Origin: Verrucomicrobia bacterium UBA7008
GTDB lineage: Bacteria; Verrucomicrobiota; Kiritimatiellia; RFP12; UBA1067
Assembly: GCA_002449695.1 (NCBI GenBank)
Contig: DJXI01000094.1
Span: 1 to 21,242, forward strand
Direction: 5' to 3'
Length of the DNA stretch: 21,242 nucleotides
Shown: positions 14,423 to 21,242 of the stretch, piece after piece
How positions within the stretch are numbered: position 1 is the first letter of the stretch
Layout: each line of letters begins with the position of its first letter
The notes under the pieces: generated by a model
The model's database searches: none
Seen by the model: the letters and a program-made list of their open reading frames with translations, nothing else
Told to the model about the DNA's origin: nothing
Translations under genes and position numbers: made by a program

Positions 14423-15921
14423 CTATTTGACAAACCGATGTTCACAAACGCCTCGACCGCGCGGCGGAAGGCCGTGTAGTCGACCGGCAGACCGGCCCGC
14501 GCCCCGTCTTTCATCTCCCCGCGTCCCGCTTCCTTCAGAATCCGCATCTTCTCCGCCGCGACGACGCCGGCGCGCAGCGCGACGAGGCGCGACGACAGCT
14601 CGCCGCCGGGATAGATGAGAAACGTGTCGCCCGCCTTCCAGTTCGCCGTCTTGAACGAGGCGTCCGCGTAGGGATCCGCCGGCCACGAATTCGCCGCCCA
14701 GCGCAGGAAGCCGTCGAAACCGGCCAAAGCGGGAGACGCGCCGAGCCAGAACGCTTCGTCCGCGGGACTTTCCATGAACGTGTTCGGATGCGCCTCCGTG
14801 CAGCAGACGTAGAACGTCGTCTTGAAGCCGGCCGCGCGGCGCGGCGCCAGCTCGTCCAGAAACGCCGGCTCCTGCAGCAGGTAGACGAGGCCGAGGCTGA
14901 AGTTGTCGATCGGAATGCCCGCGAACCGCGCGGGCGACGTGTTGCCGCACATGGAGATCTTCAGCCCCGGGGCCTTCGCCCGCACGAGCGACGCGATGGC
15001 GCGCACATCCGCGGGACTGCGCTCGTCCATCGCGATAAAGGCGTCGTCAAACCAGCCCTTCGCCTTCAGGTGCGCGGCGAAGTCGACGAGAAACGCGCCC
15101 CAGTAGTCGTCAAACGCGGGCGTGCCGGGGCGCAGCTCCTCGCGCCGCTCGACCGGCGCCGCCCCCGCGTCCCGCTCGTCCCGCCATGTCGCCCGGTATC
15201 CCCACGGGCACATCGTGTAGCAGGCGATGTCGGGCCCGAGTCCGCACCGGCGCCCGAACGCGACGTAGTCATCGAAGAGGCTGTAGTCGAACGTCCACGT
15301 GCCGTCCGCGCGCCGGACGCGCCCGATCATCGACCGGTAGCCGTCGTAGCACTGATGGTTCCACGGCAGGTCCAGCAGCGTCACCGTGAGCGCCTTGCAG
15401 CCGCAGTCGGCGAGCGCGCGCCAGACCGGCTCCATCTTCGCGTAATGTTCCGGCGAGAACGGCGCGACGCCGAAGAAGCGCGCGACGGCCCACGGATGCT
15501 GCCAGAGGTCGAGGAAGTAGCGCCAGTCCTTCGCCGGCGGCAGCACACGGTCGACGACCGTCAGCTCCAGCGGGCCGAAGACAGTCCGGCCGGCCGTCGC
15601 CTCGGGCGACGCGGCGATGCGAACGACGGCCGGCGCCTTTCCGCCGGCCGCGTCCCGCGCGCCCCAGACCCGCAGCACGTCCGGCCGCGTGCGCCGGCCG
15701 CCGCCGCCCGGCTGCGTCTCGTACGCGACATCGTCGTAGTGCGCGAGCGCCAGCGTGACGCCGTCCTGCGCCGCGCCGTGCAGCGGCCGCATCGCCTCCG
15801 CCGCCTCCGCCGGAATGTCGACATACGCCGTCTCGCCGCGCCAGACGGCCGCCTCGAACGCGGCCGCCGACAGACCGACGGCGGCCGAGACGAGCAGGGC
15901 GAAAGAAGTCTTCGCGCTCAT
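14407..15921 (-). CDS. GH123/DUF4091-like glycoside hydrolase, secreted
   Basis: A 504-residue exported protein with a signal peptide (about 1-21), a beta-rich N-terminal domain (about 25-130) and a TIM-barrel-like part. The adjacent acid pair in IAMDERSP (Asp299 and Glu300) sits on a strand before an amphipathic helix, as the catalytic Asp-Glu of GH123 N-acetylgalactosaminidases does. KISMCGN near 325 and FLRWAANSWPADPY near 430 also fit the DUF4091 group. Substrate is uncertain, and the pectate lyase neighbour hints at plant cell-wall polysaccharides. The open frame continues far upstream, but ATG 15921 begins the signal peptide and overlaps the PL10 stop as ATGA. Confidence 0.72.
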   Translation of the reverse strand: MSAKTSFALLVSAAVGLSAAAFEAAVWRGETAYVDIPAEAAEAMRPLHGAAQDGVTLALAHYDDVAYETQPGGGGRRTRPDVLRVWGARDAAGGKAPAVVRIAASPEATAGRTVFGPLELTVVDRVLPPAKDWRYFLDLWQHPWAVARFFGVAPFSPEHYAKMEPVWRALADCGCKALTVTLLDLPWNHQCYDGYRSMIGRVRRADGTWTFDYSLFDDYVAFGRRCGLGPDIACYTMCPWGYRATWRDERDAGAAPVERREELRPGTPAFDDYWGAFLVDFAAHLKAKGWFDDAFIAMDERSPADVRAIASLVRAKAPGLKISMCGNTSPARFAGIPIDNFSLGLVYLLQEPAFLDELAPRRAAGFKTTFYVCCTEAHPNTFMESPADEAFWLGASPALAGFDGFLRWAANSWPADPYADASFKTANWKAGDTFLIYPGGELSSRLVALRAGVVAAEKMRILKEAGRGEMKDGARAGLPVDYTAFRRAVEAFVNIGLSNRNDTL

Positions 15922-16970
15922 TCCGCCGCCTGCTCCTTCGCCTTCTTCTCCTTCTTCTCTTTCTTGCTCTTGTCCTTCTTGTCCTTTTTGTCGTTCTTGC
16001 CCGACGCCCCCGGCGCGACGCGCCACTTCTCGTACTTCTTCAGGACGTCCGCGCCCTTCTTGCCGAACCAGGCGTAGCCCGTGCGGCGCTCCTTGTCGAT
16101 CTCGGAAATGTCGCGCTTCGGCACGCCGCTGCGGTCGCAGAAGAACGGACGGCACTCCTCCAGGTCGTAGAAGCGCGCCCACTTCCCGTCCGGCAGGCGC
16201 GTCTTCTCGAACCAGCGGACGGCGCCCTCGACGGACGCGATGACCTCGGGCGAGGGATTGTCGAGCGTCATGAGAAACTGCACGATGTCCGCGGACTCCT
16301 GCGAGCAGAACGACGCGAGCTCGTAGGCGCGGCCGTTCGCCGGCCGAAGCGTCTCGCGGTCGTGCTGCTGGCACCAGACCGTCGGCTGCCCGTCGACGCG
16401 GATCTGGCAGTTGAGCACGCAGGCGAGCCCCTTCTCGAACGCGGCGCGGCACTTCGCGCGCCGTTCCGTGCCGACCGCGTCCATGCCCGGCGCGCCCTCC
16501 GCGATGTCGCGCAGCAGCTCCAGCACGTTGCGCATCGCGTTGTCGTTGAACGTGATCTGCGTCCAGTAGCCCTCCATGCGGTGCGGGAACTGCGCCCATC
16601 CGCCGTTCGCGAGCTGCGTGGCGAGGAGCCAGTCGATGCCCCTGACGGCGGCGGCGAGCGACGCCGCGTCGCCCCGCTCGCGGTGGTGGCGCAGGAGATA
16701 GCGGATCTCCGTCGTCGTCGCGTTGTTGTCGATCGTCGCCTCGGTGGCGACGCTCTTCATCTCGGCGATCTTCGCGCGGCGGCGCGCGTCGAACGGCTTG
16801 CGCTTGTCGATGTTCTTCGCCCATGCGCCGCAGTCGAGCTGCGAGTCGAGGACGTTCGAAAGGACCGGCTCGTCGAGCGACCAGCCGGCGGATTTGTCGT
16901 TGGTCCCGGCCGACGCGGCCAGACCGGCCGCGCACACCAGGAACGCCCCTGCGATCAGTTTGATTGTCAT
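15918..16970 (-). CDS. pectate lyase, family PL10
   Basis: A 350-residue exported lyase that cleaves polygalacturonate by beta-elimination. After a signal peptide (about 1-21) come AWAKNID (49-55), TIDNNATTTEIRYLL (79-93), NGGWAQFP (122-129), ITFNDNAM (139-146) and VWCQQHD followed by RPANGRAYE (198-217). RFYDLEECRPFFCDRSG and RRTGYAWFG (266-303) complete the set, which matches PL10 end to end and includes the metal-binding Asp-Asn and the late Arg residues. An extra tail of about 25 residues is almost only Lys, Asp, Glu and Ser (325-350). ATG 16970 is chosen over upstream frames because a TGATATACT element sits ten bases before it. It overlaps the GH123-like gene by four bases. Confidence 0.92.
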   Translation of the reverse strand: MTIKLIAGAFLVCAAGLAASAGTNDKSAGWSLDEPVLSNVLDSQLDCGAWAKNIDKRKPFDARRRAKIAEMKSVATEATIDNNATTTEIRYLLRHHRERGDAASLAAAVRGIDWLLATQLANGGWAQFPHRMEGYWTQITFNDNAMRNVLELLRDIAEGAPGMDAVGTERRAKCRAAFEKGLACVLNCQIRVDGQPTVWCQQHDRETLRPANGRAYELASFCSQESADIVQFLMTLDNPSPEVIASVEGAVRWFEKTRLPDGKWARFYDLEECRPFFCDRSGVPKRDISEIDKERRTGYAWFGKKGADVLKKYEKWRVAPGASGKNDKKDKKDKSKKEKKEKKAKEQAAE

Positions 16971-16980
16971 AGCGGCGTTC

Positions 16981-16989
16981 AGTATATCA
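16981..16989 (-). promoter_or_regulatory. extended -10 promoter TGATATACT for the PL10-GH123 operon
   Basis: The minus strand reads TGATATACT after a run of eight T, ten bases before ATG 16970. No -35 box is seen. The implied leader is only about three bases, without a ribosome-binding site, so the transcript would be nearly leaderless. Confidence 0.55.
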
Positions 16990-17312
16990 AAAAAAACGCC
17001 TGCCGCGGGGTGAGTTGAAAAAACCGCGCGGGGCCCTCCAAGGCCGCGCACGGAGTTTGGGCGAAAAAAAGAAAAATTATTTTTTACCCACAGTTCACAC
17101 ACAATTTACCCACAGCGCCTGGCGGGTTTCAAAACCGCACCCCTGCTGCCATTGGCTGAAAAGCCCTGTAAAGTGCGCAGAATTTGTTTTGCACGCTTTT
17201 CGCGCCGTCAATTTTTTCTTTTGCTCTCTTGCCAGATTCGCTATAATCGTCCTGTCTTAAGGGTTCATGGTGGACCTCGCGGGCAACAAAACAACAAAAC
17301 GGGAAACACACG
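16990..17312. other. AT-rich divergent intergenic region with an 11-bp direct repeat
   Basis: This separates the minus-strand PL10 operon from the plus-strand LRR gene and is clearly less GC-rich than its surroundings. TTTACCCACAG occurs at 17083-17093 and again at 17105-17115, spaced by 22 bases, about two helical turns. The core TTACCCACA is one base from a DnaA box (TTATCCACA), but a regulator site is just as plausible. An A/T-only stretch lies at 17064-17085. No gene is supported. Confidence 0.5.
17242..17247 (+). promoter_or_regulatory. -10 box TATAAT for the LRR gene
   Basis: A perfect TATAAT lies 65 bases before ATG 17313. The -35 area at 17-base spacing is a poor match (TTTTGC), so the promoter call rests mainly on the -10. 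The leader is A/C-rich and lacks a clear Shine-Dalgarno sequence. Confidence 0.45.
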
Positions 17313-18185
17313 ATGAAAACACTCGCAATCAAAATCTGCGCGCGCACACTCACCGTCGCCACGCTCGCCGTGGCGCACGCGACCTTCGCCCAGGACGGCG
17401 ACATCCGGACGGGCGAAGCCAACGGTCTGACATGGACCTATCAGGTGACAAGTGAGGAATTCAAAACTGCCAGCCTCTGTCAGAATGGCATTACACCTAC
17501 GATTCCACACACCACTAAAGATCAAGTTGTCATCCCAGCAGAACTCAATGGCTATATCATAACTGAAATTGGAAAATGTGCATTTATGAAGTGCAATTTC
17601 GTTTCGGGATTTGACATTCCAAACACAATAGTTGCAATCCAAGAGAATGCTTTTTCTGCATGTCGCCGTCTTAAAACCATTATAATTCCAGAATCCGTCA
17701 CAAGCATCAGCGATTCTGCCTTCAATGCGTGCACCATGTTATCCAGCATAACCCTACTTGGAGCCCATACGACATTCGGGGAAGAGGTTTTTTCTTCTGA
17801 TAGCAACCTTACAACTATTTATGTAGTTGGCAACACATCTCAAGCTAATGTTCTCGCCGCTCTTACGTCTTCCAATATCAACTCATGTTCTGTCAAAACC
17901 CTTGCCACGTTCGATTCCGGCTGCGAGTCGTTTATGACCAAACTGACACCTCCGTCGACGCCCGGCGGCAAGTGGCAGATCACCGCGTTCGCCAGCGTCG
18001 CCGACGGCACGGCCGACGGCCTCACCGCCGCCAACGTCCACGTCCTCTACGGCCGCGAGCCGACGTCCATCGCCACCGACGCGGCGGCGAGCCTGACGAC
18101 GGCCACCAACGCCGTGATGGTGCGCCTCGAATTCGACGCGCCCGACGACGACGTGCGCTACTACAAGGTCAAGTTCGGCTATTAA
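17313..18185 (+). CDS. BspA-like leucine-rich-repeat surface protein, mosaic
   Basis: A 290-residue exported protein. A signal peptide (about 1-26, ending HATFA) is followed by BspA-type LRR_5 repeats at about residues 65-175: repeated I..IG..AF..C and L..I.IP.SV..I modules, for example ITEIGKCAFMKC and SISDSAFNAC. Such proteins bind host or matrix components in several gut bacteria. A C-terminal module of about 80 residues (from PPSTPGGKWQITAFASV to YYKVKFGY) is different in composition. Codons are GC-rich for residues 1-45 and after about 208, but AT-rich between. The leader A/C-rich tract has no clear ribosome site. It is the only plus-strand gene here and shares its TAA with the neighbour's stop. 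Confidence 0.8.
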   Translation: MKTLAIKICARTLTVATLAVAHATFAQDGDIRTGEANGLTWTYQVTSEEFKTASLCQNGITPTIPHTTKDQVVIPAELNGYIITEIGKCAFMKCNFVSGFDIPNTIVAIQENAFSACRRLKTIIIPESVTSISDSAFNACTMLSSITLLGAHTTFGEEVFSSDSNLTTIYVVGNTSQANVLAALTSSNINSCSVKTLATFDSGCESFMTKLTPPSTPGGKWQITAFASVADGTADGLTAANVHVLYGREPTSIATDAAASLTTATNAVMVRLEFDAPDDDVRYYKVKFGY

Positions 18186-21142
18186 TACAGCTTCTTGCCG
18201 TAGACAAGGATCTTGCGCAGATGGAAGTAGTTGTCCTGCGCCTCCGGCTCGCGCAAGACCTTGATGAACTTCGCCTGCGGCGCGGCGGCGCGCAGGTCCA
18301 CGCGGTAGACCGGCCGCGCCTCGCCGTCGGCGAACACCGTCCGCCACGCGCGGCCGTCCTCCGACACCTGCACCGCGATCGGCGTCTGCCGTCCGCCGTT
18401 GGATCCGTTCGAGCGGTTCACGAGCACGAGGCCGCGCACCTCCGCCGGCCCCGCCAGCGTCACCAGCGCCCACGGGGCCTTCTCCTTGTCGGTGTGGAAC
18501 GCGTACTCGCCCGCCGGCGTCGCGTCGAGCGCGCGCGGATAGTCCTCGGGCCGGTCCCACTGGCTCGTCGACGACGTCTGGAGCAGCCCCGCGTCCGACA
18601 GCAGCTGCCCGCCGAAATCCGTCTTCGGGTACGGCCGCCCCTTCGCCCGGCACGGCGCGAGCTTGTCGCGCAGCGCCGCCAGCTGGCGGAACGCCGCGAG
18701 GTTCCCCGCCTTCGACGCGCTCATGATGAGCGGATTGAAGTCGAGCGCCGCGCCCGCGCCCTTCGCGCCCGTCCGCACCGCCGCCTCGATCGCCGCGATG
18801 AATGCGTCCAGCCGCGCGGCGGTATCCATCAGCGTTTCCGCACCCCAGGCGAGCGTCTGCGTGAAGTAGTCGCGCGTGCCGTACTGCGCGTCCAGCAGCG
18901 CGCGCGCGACGGCGAGGCACGTGTCGGTGTCCTTGGCGAACGGTCCCGTCCACGCCGCGATGATCGACTTGAAGTCCGACTCCTCGGCCAGCGCCGCCTC
19001 CGGCTGGCGCAGGTGCGGTGCGAGCGCCACCACCTCCGCCGCGAGCGCCGACGCGCCCTGCTCGTTGACGACGCGCGTCAGGTAGGGCGTGAGCACGTCC
19101 CAGAGCGGCTGGCGGCTCGGCAGCGCGCGCGCCGCGTCGAACGCCATCGCGCGGTAGTCCGCGAGCGGCCGGTTATTCTGCGCCAGCCACGCGCCGTACA
19201 TCCGCCACGCGTTGTAATGGCGCGGATTCGCCGCGACCGCCTTGCGGAAGAACGTCTCGGCCGCCGCGCCGCCGGTCGCCGTCGCGAGCGTCAGGTACCG
19301 GTCGGCCGCGCGCGTGCCGCCGAACGTCCCTTCCAGCGCCTCCGTGTACGTCCACAGGTCGTCCGGCCCCCAGAAGCTCAGATGCAGCCGCGACGGATAC
19401 GTGACGCCGTAGCCGATCTCCCACGTGCCGCGCGGCCGCCGGTACGTGTACGCGCAGTGTCCCGGCTGGCTGCACGTGCAGCTCGGCACGCCGTGCGCGT
19501 TCGCGCTCGCGCAGCCGAATTTCGACAGCTCCCCGCACACGCCGCCGATGAAGTACGAATACCGCCGCCGGCACCACTCGCCCGCCACCTCCCACGGCTT
19601 GTAGTAGAGCGGCCCCTGCACCGTCTCGCCGAAGCAGTTGAAGGCGTTGTAGTCGAGCATCCAGCAGACGCCGCCATACTCCTTCGGCGGCACGTTGACG
19701 AAACGGCTGAGGAAGCGCTGCTGCGCGGCCATGTCGTCCGTATTGACCGAGCGGTGCCCCTGGTGGAGCGCGTACCGCCACTGCCACACCGGCTGCGTCA
19801 GCGCCGCCTTCTGCAGGAGCCCGTCCGCCCACGTCGCGCGGTAGGCGTCGAGCACGTCCGCAAGCCACGCCGCGTCCTTCTCGGGATAGCTGAGCGCGAG
19901 CGCCGTCATGAACCGGCGGCCGCACGGTGCCGTCCACCGCCCGTCATCCTGGTACCACAGCTCCAGCAGCGCCTTGAACGCCTGCGGGTAGTCCGAGGGA
20001 CCCGACCAGACGAAATCCTCCATCCAGCCCTGATCGTTGGAAAACGCCGCCCAGAACGCCGGGAACGCCGCGTCCGCCGCGACCGCGTCCCAGCCCGCCT
20101 CGCCGACCGCCGTCAGCACGGCGTAGCGCGCGATCGCGCGGTCGTCGCCTTCGCGCGGCGTCACGTCCGCGAGCGGGAAGCGCGGCGGCTGTCCACCGGC
20201 CGCGCGCGGAGCGCACGGGCGCGGCCGCACCGCCGCGCGCGGGACGGGCCGCGACGCGATGTCCGCCCCGTCCATCTTGAGATACCCGAGCGCCGCCTGG
20301 CCCCAAAGCGTGTCGCGCCCCATCGCCAGCACCTTCTCCAGCAGACCGCGGCACTTCTGCCGCGTCGCCTCGTCCGTCTCCGTGCGCCAAAGCGCATACT
20401 CCGCCATCTCGATCGCCTGGCGCTGGCTGAGCGACAGGTGCGCGGCCGGGAGCGCGCGCAGGCCGGCGATGTAGGCGCGGCCGCCTGCGAAATCCTTCTG
20501 CTCGCGGAATGCGTTCGCGTCGGTGACGGTCTTGACGCCCTCCTTCATCGTGAAGTGCGCGAGCCAGCCACGCGCCTCGGCCGTGCCCGCGTCCGACAGC
20601 TTCTTCCACTCCTCCTCGTAGGCGACGCGGCCCTTCGTCAGCGCGTCGAAATGGAACGGGCCCATCTGGCGCGCGAGAATGTCGAAGCCCTCGCCGTACT
20701 TCCCTTCAGCGAAGAGGCGCTCAGCCGCGTCCTTGCCCGCCGTCGCCGCCGCGATCCGTTCCGCGAGCGCGTCGGCGGTGATGTCCTGCGGCAGACCGTC
20801 GAGCTGCGCGTAGACGTGGCGGTCGGTGTAGCAGGTGAGCGCGGGGAAGCGGCGCGTGCGCACGACGATGTCGGCGAGCGCCTTGTTCCGCTCGGCGACC
20901 GCGGGCGTCGGCTCCTCCATCTCGTCGTAGAGGACGCGGATCGCGGTGTCCGGGATGCGCGCCTTGAACGCATCGCTCTCGAAGACGCGCTGCACCGCGT
21001 CGCCCGCAACGCACCAGTCGCTGCCGACCTGCAGGATGAGGACGGTGCTGCCTTCCGGCACTTCTTCCGGGGCCTCCGCCGCGCGCATCGGGCCGGCCAC
21101 CGCCAGCGCCGCCGCCAGGATCCACATGTTCAACTGCTTCAT
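18182..21142 (-). CDS. secreted multidomain protein: thioredoxin-like, transglutaminase-like, discoidin
   Basis: A 986-residue exported protein of unknown function. A signal peptide (1-21) precedes a thioredoxin-like domain (about 30-130) with VGSDWCVAG at 39-47, where only the first of the two redox cysteines remains. Residues 140-500 look alpha-helical and repeat-like. Around 530-580 are GGVCGELSKFGCASANAHG and SQPGHCAYTY, giving Cys536 and His562 in the arrangement of a transglutaminase-like cysteine-protease fold. The last 140 residues form an F5/8-type-C (discoidin) sugar-binding domain with VQVSEDGRAWRTVF. Such proteins may bind and remodel extracellular protein or glycan; that is inference. 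AAGGAGG lies five bases before the ATG, and a perfect TGATATAAT lies just upstream. Confidence 0.75.
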   Translation of the reverse strand: MKQLNMWILAAALAVAGPMRAAEAPEEVPEGSTVLILQVGSDWCVAGDAVQRVFESDAFKARIPDTAIRVLYDEMEEPTPAVAERNKALADIVVRTRRFPALTCYTDRHVYAQLDGLPQDITADALAERIAAATAGKDAAERLFAEGKYGEGFDILARQMGPFHFDALTKGRVAYEEEWKKLSDAGTAEARGWLAHFTMKEGVKTVTDANAFREQKDFAGGRAYIAGLRALPAAHLSLSQRQAIEMAEYALWRTETDEATRQKCRGLLEKVLAMGRDTLWGQAALGYLKMDGADIASRPVPRAAVRPRPCAPRAAGGQPPRFPLADVTPREGDDRAIARYAVLTAVGEAGWDAVAADAAFPAFWAAFSNDQGWMEDFVWSGPSDYPQAFKALLELWYQDDGRWTAPCGRRFMTALALSYPEKDAAWLADVLDAYRATWADGLLQKAALTQPVWQWRYALHQGHRSVNTDDMAAQQRFLSRFVNVPPKEYGGVCWMLDYNAFNCFGETVQGPLYYKPWEVAGEWCRRRYSYFIGGVCGELSKFGCASANAHGVPSCTCSQPGHCAYTYRRPRGTWEIGYGVTYPSRLHLSFWGPDDLWTYTEALEGTFGGTRAADRYLTLATATGGAAAETFFRKAVAANPRHYNAWRMYGAWLAQNNRPLADYRAMAFDAARALPSRQPLWDVLTPYLTRVVNEQGASALAAEVVALAPHLRQPEAALAEESDFKSIIAAWTGPFAKDTDTCLAVARALLDAQYGTRDYFTQTLAWGAETLMDTAARLDAFIAAIEAAVRTGAKGAGAALDFNPLIMSASKAGNLAAFRQLAALRDKLAPCRAKGRPYPKTDFGGQLLSDAGLLQTSSTSQWDRPEDYPRALDATPAGEYAFHTDKEKAPWALVTLAGPAEVRGLVLVNRSNGSNGGRQTPIAVQVSEDGRAWRTVFADGEARPVYRVDLRAAAPQAKFIKVLREPEAQDNYFHLRKILVYGKKLY

Positions 21143-21162
21143 CAGTCCCTCCTTGGTCCAGT

Positions 21163-21171
21163 ATTATATCA
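21163..21171 (-). promoter_or_regulatory. extended -10 promoter TGATATAAT for the 986-residue protein
   Basis: The minus strand has a perfect TGnTATAAT element 20 bases before ATG 21142, leaving a leader of about 13 bases that contains AAGGAGG. No -35 is visible. Its TGA also serves as the stop codon of the preceding partial gene. Confidence 0.65.
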
Positions 21172-21242
21172 CATTTCGCCGCGCGCGCGGCTCACCTTCA
21201 GGCTGATCCCGCGGCGCGCGGTGCGGTAGGGCGCGTTGAGGA
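21169..21242 (-). CDS. 3' end of an unidentified gene (partial)
   Basis: From the window edge the minus strand reads 23 codons, LNAPYRTARRGISLKVSRA and then RGEM, ending in TGA at 21169-21171. The composition matches the coding style of the other genes, but the fragment is too short to identify. The stop codon lies inside the extended -10 element of the downstream gene. The rest of the gene is outside the window. Confidence 0.45.
   Translation of the reverse strand, partial: LNAPYRTARRGISLKVSRARGEM

Noticed and set aside
11990..14479. An 829-codon plus-strand open frame opposite ribH, pfp and the HAD-like gene
   Set aside because: The minus strand holds complete, motif-verified enzymes with ribosome sites; the plus-strand reading is low-complexity.
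17083..17115. Replication origin with DnaA boxes
   Set aside because: The two TTACCCACA words each miss the DnaA consensus by one base, only two are present, and no dnaA, dnaN or other origin-linked gene is near.
17885..21229. A very long plus-strand open frame opposite the 986-residue gene
   Set aside because: The translation is dominated by Arg, Ala, Val and His without any recognisable domain. It is the expected mirror of GC-rich codon use in the real minus-strand gene, and it starts inside the LRR gene.
1..21242. tRNA, rRNA, tmRNA, RNase P or SRP RNA
   Set aside because: I looked for their characteristic conserved stretches by eye on both strands and found none.

Overview
The window is a 21.2-kb piece of a GC-rich Gram-negative genome. 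The cell envelope is diderm: an LptF/G-type LPS permease, a Pal-like lipoprotein, an alginate-export-type porin and Tat translocase subunits are present. The metabolism looks anaerobic and saccharolytic: PPi-dependent phosphofructokinase, a 2-oxoacid:ferredoxin oxidoreductase subunit, a PL10 pectate lyase and a GH123-like enzyme. Together with a BspA-type leucine-rich-repeat protein and a large secreted transglutaminase-like/discoidin protein, this best fits the PVC superphylum, possibly Kiritimatiellota or a relative. That placement is inference; there is no rRNA or phylogenetic marker analysis behind it.

Layout, left to right. (1) 1-350: repeat-rich intergenic DNA with two REPIN-like doublets (GTAG heads, tetraloop palindromes), a GCAGAG-repeat element and a 22-bp tandem repeat. 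(2) 351-1448: an LptF/LptG permease on the minus strand. (3) 1465-2410: about 0.95 kb with no convincing gene but dense hairpins and CTAG motifs. (4) 2411-5380, minus strand: pal, tatA/B, tatC and a KtrB/TrkH K+ channel subunit, spaced like one operon behind a sigma70-type promoter. (5) 5470-9083, minus strand: porin, NifU-like domain protein, iorB and paaK. (6) 9160-14254, minus strand: ribH, pfp, a degenerate HAD-like protein, mazG, ispH and a DsbD-like protein, a tightly packed run behind a very good promoter that overlaps a 16-bp inverted repeat. (7) 14315-14422: a short coding-like remnant resembling a DapF C terminus. (8) 14407-16970, minus strand: PL10 pectate lyase and GH123-like protein, overlapping by ATGA. 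(9) 16971-17312: AT-rich divergent intergenic region. (10) 17313-18185: the only plus-strand gene, a mosaic BspA-like LRR protein. (11) 18182-21142, minus strand: a 986-residue secreted protein, tail to tail with the LRR gene so that both stops share TTAA. (12) 21169-21242: the 3' end of a further minus-strand gene.

The most informative patterns are these. An extended -10 element, TGATATACT or TGATATAAT, precedes four minus-strand genes and sits so close to two start codons that leaderless transcripts are likely. A promoter is nested in an inverted repeat at ribH. The LRR gene has a GC-poor repeat core between GC-rich ends. The HAD-like protein has lost its catalytic acids. The repeat elements at 1-350 and 1500-2340 share a small-loop palindrome style. 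I found no CRISPR array, tRNA, rRNA, transposase or recognised defence system. The strongest candidates for undescribed biology are the structured intergenic region and the thioredoxin-like/transglutaminase-like/discoidin protein.
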